Positions 51,543-60,123 of a DNA stretch of 64,000 nucleotides are shown here, piece after piece (the stretch's first letter is position 1; each line of letters starts with the position of its first letter). Source of the DNA: Nocardia niigatensis NBRC 100131. GTDB lineage: Bacteria > Actinomycetota > Actinomycetes > Mycobacteriales > Mycobacteriaceae. Below the pieces are notes generated by a model. That model did not search any database. It had not been told where the DNA came from and saw only the letters and a program-made list of their open reading frames with translations. The translations under genes were made by a program, and so were the position numbers. The stretch is from the NCBI RefSeq assembly GCF_000308655.1, contig NZ_BAGC01000009.1:1-64000 (forward strand), in the 5' to 3' direction.

Positions 51543-52190
51543 TTAAAGTTCGAATCTTGACCAGACATCGGACGGGCTGCCATCCGGCTCGAAGTAATTG
51601 TCTACTCCGGATTCGGTTGGTGTCCCGAAGTAGGTGGGGTCATCGGGTTCGGTCTCTGAATCCAGAACTTCCGAAAGCTCTGTCAATGCGGCTGCCAAGC
51701 TTGGTTGGTTCGCGGCATGAATGTCGGGCTGAGCGCGACCTTTGAGGTCATATTGCATCCAGATATCCGAATACGTAACCAAACTGGTTGTGATGTAATC
51801 CCTATACGCATGAGTGCTCAATCGGAACAACTCCGGTTGGATAACATCTTGCCCTGGATTCTTGATGATTCCCGTGCAGTCGATAGTGCCATCGACGGAG
51901 CCTGGAATGCCGACGTGACGACTGGATCGAACTTGACCCGCGAGTCGTGATGCGATTACTTGTTGAGGTTCGGATACGTTCACGGTAAAACTGCCGTCGA
52001 ACAGTAAGTGCTTCGGTTTTCCTGCTTCGGGAACCCTGATATGGATGATGGTCGAGTCCACCACTAGGTGATGGGACACGAGCGCGCGGTATGCGCCCAG
52101 CAGGTCTCGCAGGCATAGGTCAACCGTGTCCACGCCTCCGTCATGGTCGTGTCCCCAGGTCCAGCGAGCGACCGGCGTAGTTGTAATCAT
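51543..52190 (-). CDS. Putative immunity protein for the adjacent nuclease toxin
   Basis: 215 residues; ATG 52190 overlaps the nuclease stop in ATGA, so it is translationally coupled. It is beta-rich at the N-terminus (VARWTWGHDHDGG, TIIHIRVPEAGK, LLFDGSFTVNV), with a helical middle (LSTHAYRDYITTSLVTYSD) and an acidic C-terminal tail, all usual for nuclease immunity proteins. Codon choice is less GC-rich than in most of the window. No family name is recognised. The role is inferred from coupling to the toxin. Confidence 0.65.
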   Translation of the reverse strand: MITTTPVARWTWGHDHDGGVDTVDLCLRDLLGAYRALVSHHLVVDSTIIHIRVPEAGKPKHLLFDGSFTVNVSEPQQVIASRLAGQVRSSRHVGIPGSVDGTIDCTGIIKNPGQDVIQPELFRLSTHAYRDYITTSLVTYSDIWMQYDLKGRAQPDIHAANQPSLAAALTELSEVLDSETEPDDPTYFGTPTESGVDNYFEPDGSPSDVWSRFEL

Positions 52191-52771
52191 TGCGCTCCTT
52201 CCGGCATGAATGTTCCATCAGGCGGGATAAACACTATTCCGTCCGGGGTTCGGATAATGACCTGTACGCCTTTGTCTGCGAAGTTATTCTCAAGCCGTCC
52301 GAGATGTGGCGCCAAGTCCTGCATCGAAACTACGGTATCCAAGACGAAGGTCTGGTAATCGGCATTCGAGTCGACCAATTGATGCATTTCCGAGAATACT
52401 TTTCCGACCACTTTGCCGGGATTGGTTGACGCAACGTTTTTGAATTGCCAGCCGTGAGTCTTGCCGTCGGTGTCCTTGGCCGTGACGTCTAGATCGGTTT
52501 CCTTTTGTGTGAATACACCCGGCCTGATTTCGTGACCGCCCCGCTTTATCTCGAATGCTATATCTGTATACCCGCTGTCAAGCAATCGCCCGCCGAGTCG
52601 TACCTGCTCCAGTGCGCCCGGAAACAAGTTGGGACGGACAGTGCTCGATACCACCATCGAATAGTTGGGGACCTCCTCGAATCGTCGGGACGCAATGGCC
52701 TCCGCGATCTCTCGGCCGGCCCCATGGTTAGCCAGATTATCCAGGATGGTACCCACATCACCCGGCTTCAC
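52187..52771 (-). CDS. PD-(D/E)xK-like nuclease toxin domain (orphan cassette)
   Basis: 194 residues from GTG 52771, which overlaps a TGA of the preceding frame (GTGA). Features: a helical start (ILDNLANHGAGREIAEAI), then VRLGGRLLDSGYTDIAFEIKR, KETDLDVTAKD and HGWQFKNV. The Glu...DLDV...QFK order is that of restriction-endonuclease-fold toxin domains (PD-(D/E)xK superfamily). It has no secretion domain of its own. It was probably the C-terminal warhead of the CpnT-type protein encoded just upstream (54626-52959), from which it is separated by frame breaks, or an orphan toxin cassette. AT-richer than its surroundings, which suggests recent acquisition. Confidence 0.65.
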   Translation of the reverse strand: MKPGDVGTILDNLANHGAGREIAEAIASRRFEEVPNYSMVVSSTVRPNLFPGALEQVRLGGRLLDSGYTDIAFEIKRGGHEIRPGVFTQKETDLDVTAKDTDGKTHGWQFKNVASTNPGKVVGKVFSEMHQLVDSNADYQTFVLDTVVSMQDLAPHLGRLENNFADKGVQVIIRTPDGIVFIPPDGTFMPEGAQ

Positions 52772-52911
52772 CTGGGGGCGAACGGATCTTCCGGCCCGAC
52801 GGCAGCCCCGTCATCAGAGGTGGACATGCCAGTCACGACGACGTCACCGGCCGGGACCTCGAGGTAACGGTCGAAGTCGGCTCCACGAGCCGCCCCGATG
52901 CGGTAGCCGAA
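52768..52911 (-). pseudogene. Toxin linker fragment between two broken frames
   Basis: A 47-residue open stretch in the third frame between the end of the CpnT-type gene and the nuclease. It reads FGYRIGAARGADFDRYL...PEDPFAP with high GC at third codon positions, as in real genes. It has no start codon near its beginning: it opens after TAA (52912-52914) and ends in TGA overlapping the nuclease GTG. It looks like part of the former toxin coding sequence left by small frame-changing mutations. Confidence 0.5.
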
Positions 52912-52958
52912 TTACGGTGATGGAGCACTACCTGGACCTCGTGCGCCGGGGGAATCCG

Positions 52959-54626
52959 CTACAGGGCCATCAGATAAACGACCGCGGGCACCCGCTTGGT
53001 GTGCCGCCCGGTCAGGTGGGTCGTGCTCTTCTCGTCCTGGCCGACCTCCGGCGTCGTTCCGGTCGGCTTGCCTTCGATTCGGGAATCAGGTTGTCCAGCA
53101 CCACGTTCTGGTCCGACTACCGCGGCCCGCCCGTTCGATTCCAGGCCGGTCAGCGCCGTCCGCTCTGGAGCAGGCGGGCGCACCGCGGGCTCGGGAGTCA
53201 GCACCGGTGCTTGCACGGGGCGTGCCGTCGGATCGGCTGCCCCAGCGCGGAATTCCGGAGTCTGATTTCCGGCCGGATGGGGCGCGCTGCCGTCCGGTGG
53301 CTTCACCGCATGCCACTGCGACCGCAGGTCCTCGAGCGCCGTGACCTGCTGTTCGCTGAATCCGCCCTGGTCCTTGGCGGTTTCGCGGATCCGGAGCGCC
53401 TGCCTGGTGAGATCCTCGCCGACCTGCTGGATGTGCTCGGGCTGATTGCCGAGAACATCGGAGTGGGCCTCCTTGGCGAAGGACCGGAACAGCCTCAGAC
53501 CCTCGGCATCCGACTCCGGTGTGATGACGGGCGGTCCCTTCGGACCCTCCGGATCGCCGGCGCGCGAAGTATCAGGTCCGGTCCCTCCGCCCGGCAGATC
53601 GCCATCCGGACTGCCGCCATTGTTCAGACCGTGTTTGGCCCCGCCCAGACCGCCGAGTACGGCACCACCGACGAGCAACTTCGGATCGAAGTCCCAATCG
53701 ACCCGGGCGCCATTGGTGAAGTGGTCGTAGATCTGATTCCCGAGCCCACCTGCGTACATGCCGACGCCCCCGGCCATTCCGCCGATCCCGCCGGCCGCCA
53801 AACCACCCAGCCGCGAGGACAATCGATTGGTGAGCAGCTCGGCTGCTCCGAGGTGGGCGGGTGCGCCCAGCAGGCCGCCCGCACCCCATGCGATCGAGGT
53901 CTGAAAGGTCTTCTTCAGGTCGAAACCGTCGTCCCGATGCCCTTCCCACATCTGCACGATTTGCGTGCTGGCGTCCAGTTCAGCGCCCATCAGCGCGCCG
54001 CCCACAGTCCCGCCCAGGGTGCGGAGGCCATATCGCAGAGGGGCATTGCGGGCCGTCGCCTCGGTGAGCGGCATGACGATCTCTCGTATCAGCGGCTTGG
54101 CCAGGGTGTCCAGACCCGCGCGAGCCGCCAGAGCGCCGATGCGATCGGCGGCGGCGTCGGCCATTTCGGCCACGACCTTCTGTGCGGCGCGCAGGAACCC
54201 GGGAACCAGCGCATCACCATAGAGCGACGCCATCAGCGAGAGCACGGTCCAGAGGGTGAGGGCGGCGAACACCTCCTCCTGGATCTTGACGTACTCGATC
54301 TCGGTTCCGGTGGCGCGGGTGTCGTGACCGAGTGCGTGCATGCTTTCGATCAGTTTCGGAATCGAGTGCTCCGAATTCGCGTCGAACAGGTCCGCGAATT
54401 CCTTGCCGACCGCGGTCGCCCCGTCGCCTTCGTAATACTGCGGCACCTGCCCGGTGATGTGCTTCAGCTCGGGCTCGTAGTTCTCCAGCGCGGACGCGGC
54501 CTGATGCCAGGCATCTCCCAGCGCGTAGAGCCGATCCTCATCGCCCTTCGGATACGCCTGCCCGAAATTCAGCGCCCACATCAGCCAGCTCGGAATGTTG
54601 TTCCCGAGCGCGGTCGTCCATGACAT
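52959..54626 (-). CDS. CpnT-type toxin N-terminus, truncated
   Basis: 555 residues; ATG 54626 was chosen because it matches the start of the 40201 paralogue (IPSWLMW versus FPSWLEW); an upstream frame to 54761 was rejected. It contains the WXG100-like CpnT domain (residues 1-130), a long helical region, a Gly-rich hydrophobic zone (GGIGGMAGGVGMYAGG) and WDFDPKLLVGGA, the same motif as WEFDPRTLAGGA in the other toxin. It then ends in disordered sequence and TAG without any warhead domain. A nuclease domain follows in another frame, so this is probably a broken toxin gene. Its N-terminus should still serve as a type VII export module. Confidence 0.7.
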   Translation of the reverse strand: MSWTTALGNNIPSWLMWALNFGQAYPKGDEDRLYALGDAWHQAASALENYEPELKHITGQVPQYYEGDGATAVGKEFADLFDANSEHSIPKLIESMHALGHDTRATGTEIEYVKIQEEVFAALTLWTVLSLMASLYGDALVPGFLRAAQKVVAEMADAAADRIGALAARAGLDTLAKPLIREIVMPLTEATARNAPLRYGLRTLGGTVGGALMGAELDASTQIVQMWEGHRDDGFDLKKTFQTSIAWGAGGLLGAPAHLGAAELLTNRLSSRLGGLAAGGIGGMAGGVGMYAGGLGNQIYDHFTNGARVDWDFDPKLLVGGAVLGGLGGAKHGLNNGGSPDGDLPGGGTGPDTSRAGDPEGPKGPPVITPESDAEGLRLFRSFAKEAHSDVLGNQPEHIQQVGEDLTRQALRIRETAKDQGGFSEQQVTALEDLRSQWHAVKPPDGSAPHPAGNQTPEFRAGAADPTARPVQAPVLTPEPAVRPPAPERTALTGLESNGRAAVVGPERGAGQPDSRIEGKPTGTTPEVGQDEKSTTHLTGRHTKRVPAVVYLMAL

Positions 54627-54995
54627 GCCCCACCCCGAGGTGAACGAAAAGCTCCGTCCCGATCCTCTACCGCATGTCCGCCATGGCGCTGTACTCGAGG
54701 CGAACATCAGGTTAACCAATCCCGGCGTGGCGTTGAGGGTCGACTTCTGCTGTGGCAGCACAGGTCTCGCTGTCCAGGAACGCTCAGCCGATTACCCAGA
54801 TCCCGGCGACGCCGGCCGTCGGATCCAGCATCAGCAGGGCTTCAGACGAGCGGGTTCGTATGGGGGAGCTCGAGCTCGCCACAGGTGTGGATGAATCGCA
54901 CAGCGGCCGGTGGCGCCGGCCGCTGTCGACTAGTGGTCGAGGCGGTTTCACATGCGTTATCGTGCCGGGCAGGACACGATTGATCGGGGGCATCG
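54627..54995. other. Divergent intergenic region
   Basis: 369 bases between the CpnT-type toxin (-) and the membrane protein (+). It should hold promoters for both. No gene with ribosome site and typical composition was seen; the open frames in it are short and unsupported. Confidence 0.4.
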
Positions 54996-56177
54996 ATGAA
55001 CCAGCCGCAACAGCCTTTTTCAGCGTCGGGTGCGGCGGTACCCGGACTGCCGATGGAAGTGACCGTCGTGTCGGATGCCGAAACCACCCGACGCTTGAGC
55101 CGAGTCCTGGCACTGGCGCGATGGCGCTCCCCGTACACCTGGGGATTCGTGCTTCTGATTCCGCTGATTCTGATGTCGCGCCGCTTCATTGAGATCTTCA
55201 TCGCCGCCAACTCACCAGGCTGGAGCGTCTCGAGCTTGTTCCTGTCGTACTTCGTCTGGCTGGTGATCGCAGTCGGCATGGGCCTCGTGGCCACCGGCAT
55301 CCAGATGCTCAAACGCAATCCGAGCATCGCGGCCTACACGTCCCCAGGAACCCCCGTATCGGCCCGCTTCCACCATGATTCGCTGGAACTGATACTGGCC
55401 ACCGGCACGATCACCATCCCCTACTGCAAGGTCAAGGACCTGTTCGCCATCGGTGGAGGGATCTTTCTCCGAGAACAGGGCACGCGGGGCTCAGTTCTCC
55501 CACGTGCCCTTTTTCCCGACGCGGCGCTCGAACTGATGGAACGTCGATTGAAGGCCCGACCGAGCGGGATCCCGCACCTTTCACGGAGGACAGCGGGTGT
55601 GCTGGTCCTAGGTGTCGTGTTCGTTCTCGGGCTAACGATCGCGTTCGCCCTGAACGGTTTCCGAGAGAGTGCGCCGACCTACTCCCTCGCCGACGCGGAG
55701 CAGGGATGCGCCCTCGTCACGGCGGCGACGGTGAAGACCTACGTACAGAACGCAACGTGCGACTCCCGCGACAACGTCCCCGAGACCAGGTATGCCCGAT
55801 GGACAAGCGGCTCCGGTGGCACCTCGGCCGTCGAGGCGACGGTAACGGTGGGAGCCGCGACAAATTGCTTCGCGAACGCTCGGCAGGAAATGAAGACCGC
55901 AGCACCGTCCTACTCATCCCAAACACAACGAACGCTCGTGCAACTCGGCTCCAATGGACCTGACGTCGATGAAGGATGGTTGATCTCGGGCATGTTCGGC
56001 CGCAGCGGATCCGATAGCCAGCCCCGGGCGGATCTCGTCGTGCGACGGTCGAACGCATGCGTTCGGGTTTTCGCCGGTGGGTCCACGGATGCCACCGGGC
56101 ACCCCGACCCTGACGCAGCCAGTACAACCGCCTTCGCCTTCGCACGGGATATCCTTGCAGCCGTCCCCCACAGGTAG
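54996..56177 (+). CDS. Membrane protein with YcxB-like and DUF3558-like parts
   Basis: 393 residues; ATG 54996 after GGGGG. Two membrane helices lie near residues 48-62 and 78-105. A soluble region follows that resembles YcxB-like domains (TSPGTPVSARFHHDSLEL, GTITIPYCKVKDLF, LPRALFPD). A third helix (VLVLGVVFVLGLTIAFAL, about 205-222) leads to an external Cys-containing domain (GCALVTAATVKTYV, NATC, TNCF, NACVRVF) with DUF3558-type layout. Its role is unknown; it stands alone between the toxin and ESX genes. Confidence 0.65.
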   Translation: MNQPQQPFSASGAAVPGLPMEVTVVSDAETTRRLSRVLALARWRSPYTWGFVLLIPLILMSRRFIEIFIAANSPGWSVSSLFLSYFVWLVIAVGMGLVATGIQMLKRNPSIAAYTSPGTPVSARFHHDSLELILATGTITIPYCKVKDLFAIGGGIFLREQGTRGSVLPRALFPDAALELMERRLKARPSGIPHLSRRTAGVLVLGVVFVLGLTIAFALNGFRESAPTYSLADAEQGCALVTAATVKTYVQNATCDSRDNVPETRYARWTSGSGGTSAVEATVTVGAATNCFANARQEMKTAAPSYSSQTQRTLVQLGSNGPDVDEGWLISGMFGRSGSDSQPRADLVVRRSNACVRVFAGGSTDATGHPDPDAASTTAFAFARDILAAVPHR

Positions 56178-56261
56178 CTGTTCGACAGGACGCTTACACC
56201 GAGCGCAGCTCTGTGGGCAACGCTGCCGACGGGCCTTCAGGCTGGTTCATCGTCCGCCCTG

Positions 56262-57056
56262 TCACCCGCGCTCTTCTTTGATCACTCGAATCACCTCGGC
56301 GATACGGGCATTGATCATCGAAGTCAACCGCCTAGCATCCGCAGGGACGGCCTTCCAAGGGGGCGCGTGTCCAATCGCGTACCGCCCTTGTCCTTCCAGA
56401 TCTCGCCACTCGAGCCGGTGCTCGGTGATTCCGCGGGGACCATATACGGAGGTTCCTTGGATGACGTTGATCGTGCCGACCAGACTTACAGGTGTTCTCA
56501 AGAACCGCTGAGTCATGCGTCCCAGGTCGTCTTCCACTGGCGCGCCGATCGGGGAATGACCGTATCCATAATCGACGTCGTCACGTTTCTCATCCGGCGG
56601 AGTCAGAGGTAGCTCGGCATCACCTGCGGGCTCACCCATTGGCAGCTCGGCGACGATCCCATCCGCCAACATGATCGGGTCGCACTCGGTCAGCGTGAAT
56701 CCACCGCTGTGCATATAGGTTTCACCTGGCAGTTGCGTGACCAGCACGCCGTGACCGCCTCGACGCGCAGCCATCATCCGAATCCTCTTGTCCGCACGCT
56801 TCGGATCGCGTCCGTCCCAACCCTCGATCACGATCCGAATGTCGGGCTGCACCAGCGACTCCAGGACCCGGTTCAACGACCCATCGGCGTGCAGCCTGCT
56901 GCTCACCTGCTGCACCATCTCCCGTTTCTCCCGCACATAGTCGTCGTGCAACGGAGTCCGGCTCATGAAGGTGAAGGGCTTGGGCAGATAGTCGTGTCCG
57001 AGCCGCTCGGCAAGCACCAGGAACTCCAGGTCACCGAACCGCCACTGTTGATTCAT
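56262..57056 (-). CDS. espG: EspG-family ESX secretion chaperone
   Basis: 264 residues; ATG 57056 overlaps the stop of the substrate gene (ATGA). It is the same length as the EspG at 28249 and shares all landmarks: W(R/K)F.DLE(F/L)L, LPxPF, EGWDGRD, LPGETYMHSGGFTLTE, YGPRGITEHRLEWRDLEGQGRY. It presumably escorts the co-encoded W-x-G substrate to the ESX machine. Confidence 0.85.
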   Translation of the reverse strand: MNQQWRFGDLEFLVLAERLGHDYLPKPFTFMSRTPLHDDYVREKREMVQQVSSRLHADGSLNRVLESLVQPDIRIVIEGWDGRDPKRADKRIRMMAARRGGHGVLVTQLPGETYMHSGGFTLTECDPIMLADGIVAELPMGEPAGDAELPLTPPDEKRDDVDYGYGHSPIGAPVEDDLGRMTQRFLRTPVSLVGTINVIQGTSVYGPRGITEHRLEWRDLEGQGRYAIGHAPPWKAVPADARRLTSMINARIAEVIRVIKEERG

Positions 57057-58834
57057 TCTTCGGCCACCGGCCTCACTGCCGCCGGAATCTGTTCGAACAC
57101 CGAGTCGAGATTCTCACCGGAGCGCAGGAATTCGGGCCGCTTGTGTTCCTTGCTGCCGCCCTGACTACCCGCTTGTCCGCCGGCGCTCATCGGCATACCG
57201 CTGCTGCCCGACGTGCCCGAAGTGGTTGTGGTTGATCCACCAGTCGCGAGCCCTGCGCGTGTGGCGGTGACGGCTTCTTCCTTGTCGTCGGTATTCGACT
57301 GAATGCCCGCGCGGGGAAAGAGCTTGCTCTGGGGATTGTCTTTCGCCGGTGTCGGATTCGACCCAGTCGGTGTAACCGAGGGCGACCCTCCCGGTGAAGC
57401 CGGAACGCTCCCAGGGTTCGTCAGCGAGGAGAGCAGCTGCTGCATCTGCTGCTGTTCGGTCGTCGTGGTCTGCTGGGTTTGCTGACCTGTCAAGAGGGAC
57501 GACAGTGAGGTAATGCCTTGCTGGACCATTGTTTCGCCCGACTGAGCCAGTGATTCCACGAGCGATACGCCTTGTTGTGCCAGGTTCTCGACTGCGGAGA
57601 CTACCGTCGTCAACGTTTGATCGTTTGTGTTCGTCGGATTGTTGGTATTGGGGGTGGTTGGATTATTGGGGTTGCTTGGGGTGTTGGGGTCGGTCGGTAC
57701 TGTCGGAGTGGTCGGAGTGGTCGGCGAAGCGGGAGTTGTGCCGCCGGGTGAAGGGTTGGTGCCGCCCGGCCCGGGGCTCAACTGCGGTTGTTCTGGGGGC
57801 GTTGGCTGAACCGGAACGAAAGATACAGCTGGATCCGGCAGACTGGCCGGAAGTGCCTCGTTGTATTCCTTTATTCCGACCGCGTATGTTTTGCTGAATC
57901 GGTCTTGATACTCAGCGAGGCTGAGGTCACTGTCGCCATCAACGTACATGTCCCCGGTCCCCGGGTTCATGTATTGGCCATCCGAGGCAGGGGGAGCGGG
58001 CTCATGTTCCTTATCCGGCATCTTTTCCCTTGTGGCAGCCAGCCATCCAGACAGGTTCGTCAAAGCCTTGCTGATGGCTTTCATTCCGGGTGTCAGTTGC
58101 TGGTCGGCCTCGGTTGCATACTTGTTCACCGATTGCTGGGCACTGTCACTGCCGGTGCCCTTCCATTCCCCTTTGAGTCCCACGATCTGGTTCCTGAAGT
58201 CACCAAATGCAGCACTGAGCTCGCTGGCCATCCAATCCCAATGTTTCCCGGCTATGGCGGGAGCGTTGGCATCAATATTGACCTTGAGAAGGTGCAGGCT
58301 CTCCCATGACAATGATGTGGAATTTTCGCAAGGTACCGCTTTCAAATCGGTAGAAGTGACAGTTATGTCGGCGGCAGTCTTGGCCGCGTCTTTCGGTACT
58401 CCGGCGACATGTCCATAGTCGACAGGCGGTATCTTGGAGCCGGCGGGCTGATTCGTTACTGCAATCTTGTCCAGGGCATCCGCTGAATTCTGATCGGCTC
58501 CCTCGAATGCTTTGCCTGCGGCCTTGAAAGTTTCGGCCATGTCGGTAACGGTGTCGATGTGCTTCTTGAGCACGTCCTTGAAATTGGTGCCGCAATCATT
58601 GAACACCTGAGTGATCCGGTGACCGGATTTGAAGGGGTCCGATGGCCCCGCGAAGTCTTTCATCTCGGTGATGTTGTTGTTGTTCAGGCTGAACTGGACA
58701 TCCAACATCTGACCGAGCAGGTCATTGCAGATGTTAATCGCGGAGATCGCAACATCTGGCGTGTATGTCAGCAGTCCCGCTTCGGCGTTCTTGCGTTCGT
58801 CGGTCCAGGACGCTGGTGAGTTAGTAGTGCCCAT
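57053..58834 (-). CDS. Candidate ESX-secreted substrate with W-x-G motif (paralogue)
   Basis: 593 residues, ATG 58834 with GGAGAG upstream. The helical N-terminal half (to about 290) has a W-K-G turn in GEWKGTGSDS. A Pro/Thr/Asn-rich low-complexity linker (about 340-405), a helical patch (VSAVENLAQQGVSLVESLAQ), a Gln/Thr stretch and the C-terminal KEHKRPEFLRSGENLD follow. The 26397 product has the same architecture and end, KEHKRPDFLDSNEYLD. It is coupled to espG. The N-terminal part uses more AT-ending codons than its neighbours. Not a recognised PPE. Confidence 0.75.
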   Translation of the reverse strand: MGTTNSPASWTDERKNAEAGLLTYTPDVAISAINICNDLLGQMLDVQFSLNNNNITEMKDFAGPSDPFKSGHRITQVFNDCGTNFKDVLKKHIDTVTDMAETFKAAGKAFEGADQNSADALDKIAVTNQPAGSKIPPVDYGHVAGVPKDAAKTAADITVTSTDLKAVPCENSTSLSWESLHLLKVNIDANAPAIAGKHWDWMASELSAAFGDFRNQIVGLKGEWKGTGSDSAQQSVNKYATEADQQLTPGMKAISKALTNLSGWLAATREKMPDKEHEPAPPASDGQYMNPGTGDMYVDGDSDLSLAEYQDRFSKTYAVGIKEYNEALPASLPDPAVSFVPVQPTPPEQPQLSPGPGGTNPSPGGTTPASPTTPTTPTVPTDPNTPSNPNNPTTPNTNNPTNTNDQTLTTVVSAVENLAQQGVSLVESLAQSGETMVQQGITSLSSLLTGQQTQQTTTTEQQQMQQLLSSLTNPGSVPASPGGSPSVTPTGSNPTPAKDNPQSKLFPRAGIQSNTDDKEEAVTATRAGLATGGSTTTTSGTSGSSGMPMSAGGQAGSQGGSKEHKRPEFLRSGENLDSVFEQIPAAVRPVAEE

Positions 58835-59025
58835 CGCGCCGACTCTCCGAACGAAGATCCCTTATTGGCCTGGCGATCCTCTCGCCCCTATGTTGACGAG
58901 CCCCCGAGTGTGACACGGCGCCACCGTACCACGGGCTATCGGACCGTCGGTCATGGAAAAACGATGGCAGCTCGGTGCTGCCGTATGGTATTCATACGCC
59001 AAGCCAACTGGGAGGGAGTTCGCGA

Positions 59026-59391
59026 TTGACGGACGAGGGGGACGTGAGTTCCGAGGCAGTTCAAGAGGATTGGCCCTCGGTGGCCACCGCCACATTTACT
59101 GGCTCCATTCGTGTACGGACCACCGAGCAAGGGCTTCCGCTGGCCATCAAGGTGGATCCAGCTGAGTTGCACCGAGATCCAGCTCAGCTGGCGGGGGAAG
59201 TCCTACGGCTGTGTCAGAAGGCTGCGAACCGCGCCGGCCTCGCGCTGCGGAAGCGGTTGGAGGAGGCCGGGCTTGGGGCTGAGGGCCTTGCCCGGACCGG
59301 GCTTCCTACCGAGGCCGATGTTGCTCGGCAAGAGATTGTCGAGGAGCAGGACTACGATACTGAGCCGCAGAGTTGGCTCAGGTCGGTGTGA
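59026..59391 (+). CDS. EspH/EspD-like ESX-associated protein (paralogue)
   Basis: 121 residues. TTG 59026 is preferred for GGAGGGAG upstream; GTG 59044 is an alternative, and an upstream ATG (58975) lacks a site. The sequence ATFTGSIRVRTTEQGLPLAIKVD, LAGEVLRLCQKAANRAGL, GLPTEADVARQE and EEQDYDTEPQSWLR parallels the 29057 protein residue by residue. It is first in the plus-strand ESX operon (59.0-64 kb) and divergent from the substrate/espG unit. Confidence 0.65.
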   Translation: MTDEGDVSSEAVQEDWPSVATATFTGSIRVRTTEQGLPLAIKVDPAELHRDPAQLAGEVLRLCQKAANRAGLALRKRLEEAGLGAEGLARTGLPTEADVARQEIVEEQDYDTEPQSWLRSV

Positions 59392-59403
59392 GAGGGGGCG
59401 CAC

Positions 59404-59703
59404 ATGGTTTCGTCCATGGATGAGCTGCAGGAGCAGGTTCGGCGGCAGCTGTATCGGTTTCAGGACCTGGCGGATCAGATGGCTGCGGTTCGGGGGCGGG
59501 AGACTTCCGAGGACGGGGCCGTGACGGCCGAGGTCGACGGGAATGGCGCGCTCAAGGATCTGCAGTTCACGAGCGCTGTTTCGCGGATGACGCCGGCGGA
59601 GTTCGAGCAGGCTGTGGTGACTACGGCGGCGCAGGCGGCGCGGCGGGCGTTCGAGCGGCGGGCCGAGGTCGTGAACCGGTTCAATGAGGAGATGGCCGGC
59701 TAG
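59404..59703 (+). CDS. YbaB/EbfC-family protein (EspL-like)
   Basis: 99 residues; ATG 59404 with GAGAGGGGG upstream, 12 bases after the EspH-like stop. N-terminal helix (MDELQEQVRRQLYRFQDLADQM), central strands (GAVTAEVDGNGALKDLQFT) and a C-terminal helix (EFEQAVVTTAAQAARRAF): the complete YbaB fold, shorter than the copy at 41021. YbaB-like EspL proteins accompany ESX-1 substrates in mycobacteria. The region 2 module has no such gene. Confidence 0.8.
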   Translation: MVSSMDELQEQVRRQLYRFQDLADQMAAVRGRETSEDGAVTAEVDGNGALKDLQFTSAVSRMTPAEFEQAVVTTAAQAARRAFERRAEVVNRFNEEMAG

Positions 59704-59746
59704 GCCGGTTTGTTAACAGAAGTTTGCGCCAGAGTTTGCATCTTAC

Positions 59747-59787
59747 GGTCTGGCACAAGAATTTTCGCACTTGTAGTCTGGGCAAGA
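59747..59787. promoter_or_regulatory. Imperfect direct repeat before EspC/EspA-like genes
   Basis: GGTCTGGCACAAGA (59747-59760) is partly repeated as TAGTCTGGGCAAGA (about 59774-59787), about 27 bases apart, just upstream of the 59812 start. Direct repeats of this kind can be regulator-binding sites. A pair of AGTTTGC repeats lies before them. Confidence 0.3.
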
Positions 59788-59811
59788 TCATAGGTAGTGG
59801 GAGGGACACTC

Positions 59812-60123
59812 ATGGCCGATCACGTGGCGGCGGAATTTCCGCCGATTCTGGCGTATGGCACCGAGAAGGCGGGCATCGCCGCGCAGGTCGCGGGAACGGC
59901 CGCGGCCGATGTGGGCACCGCGCTCGCGCAGGCGGTGCCGGTGTTCGGGCTGATCGGGCAGGAGTTCCTGGCGGCTTTCGCTGTCGCGCAAGGGAACTTC
60001 CTGATGTCCTCGGCGGAGATCGCGGCGGTGCACGCGAACACCGCGACCACGGCGTACGCGGCCGTCGGCGCCTACAGCACCAATGAGATCACCTCTGCGG
60101 CCAGCTTCCTATCGACGCTGTGA
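59812..60123 (+). CDS. EspC-like type VII secretion target (paralogue)
   Basis: 103 residues; ATG 59812 with GGGAGGGA upstream. It is helical and Ala/Val-rich, with VPVFGLIGQEFLAAFAVAQGNF at the same place as the 30125 protein. It overlaps the EspA-like gene by 4 bases (GTGA), reproducing the layout of the other module exactly. Secreted with EspA-type partners in mycobacteria. Confidence 0.75.
   Translation: MADHVAAEFPPILAYGTEKAGIAAQVAGTAAADVGTALAQAVPVFGLIGQEFLAAFAVAQGNFLMSSAEIAAVHANTATTAYAAVGAYSTNEITSAASFLSTL

Noticed and set aside
52665..54623. Plus-strand open frame of 652 codons opposite the CpnT-type gene
   Set aside because: Composition is typical of an antisense shadow, and the minus strand matches the N-terminus of the second toxin.
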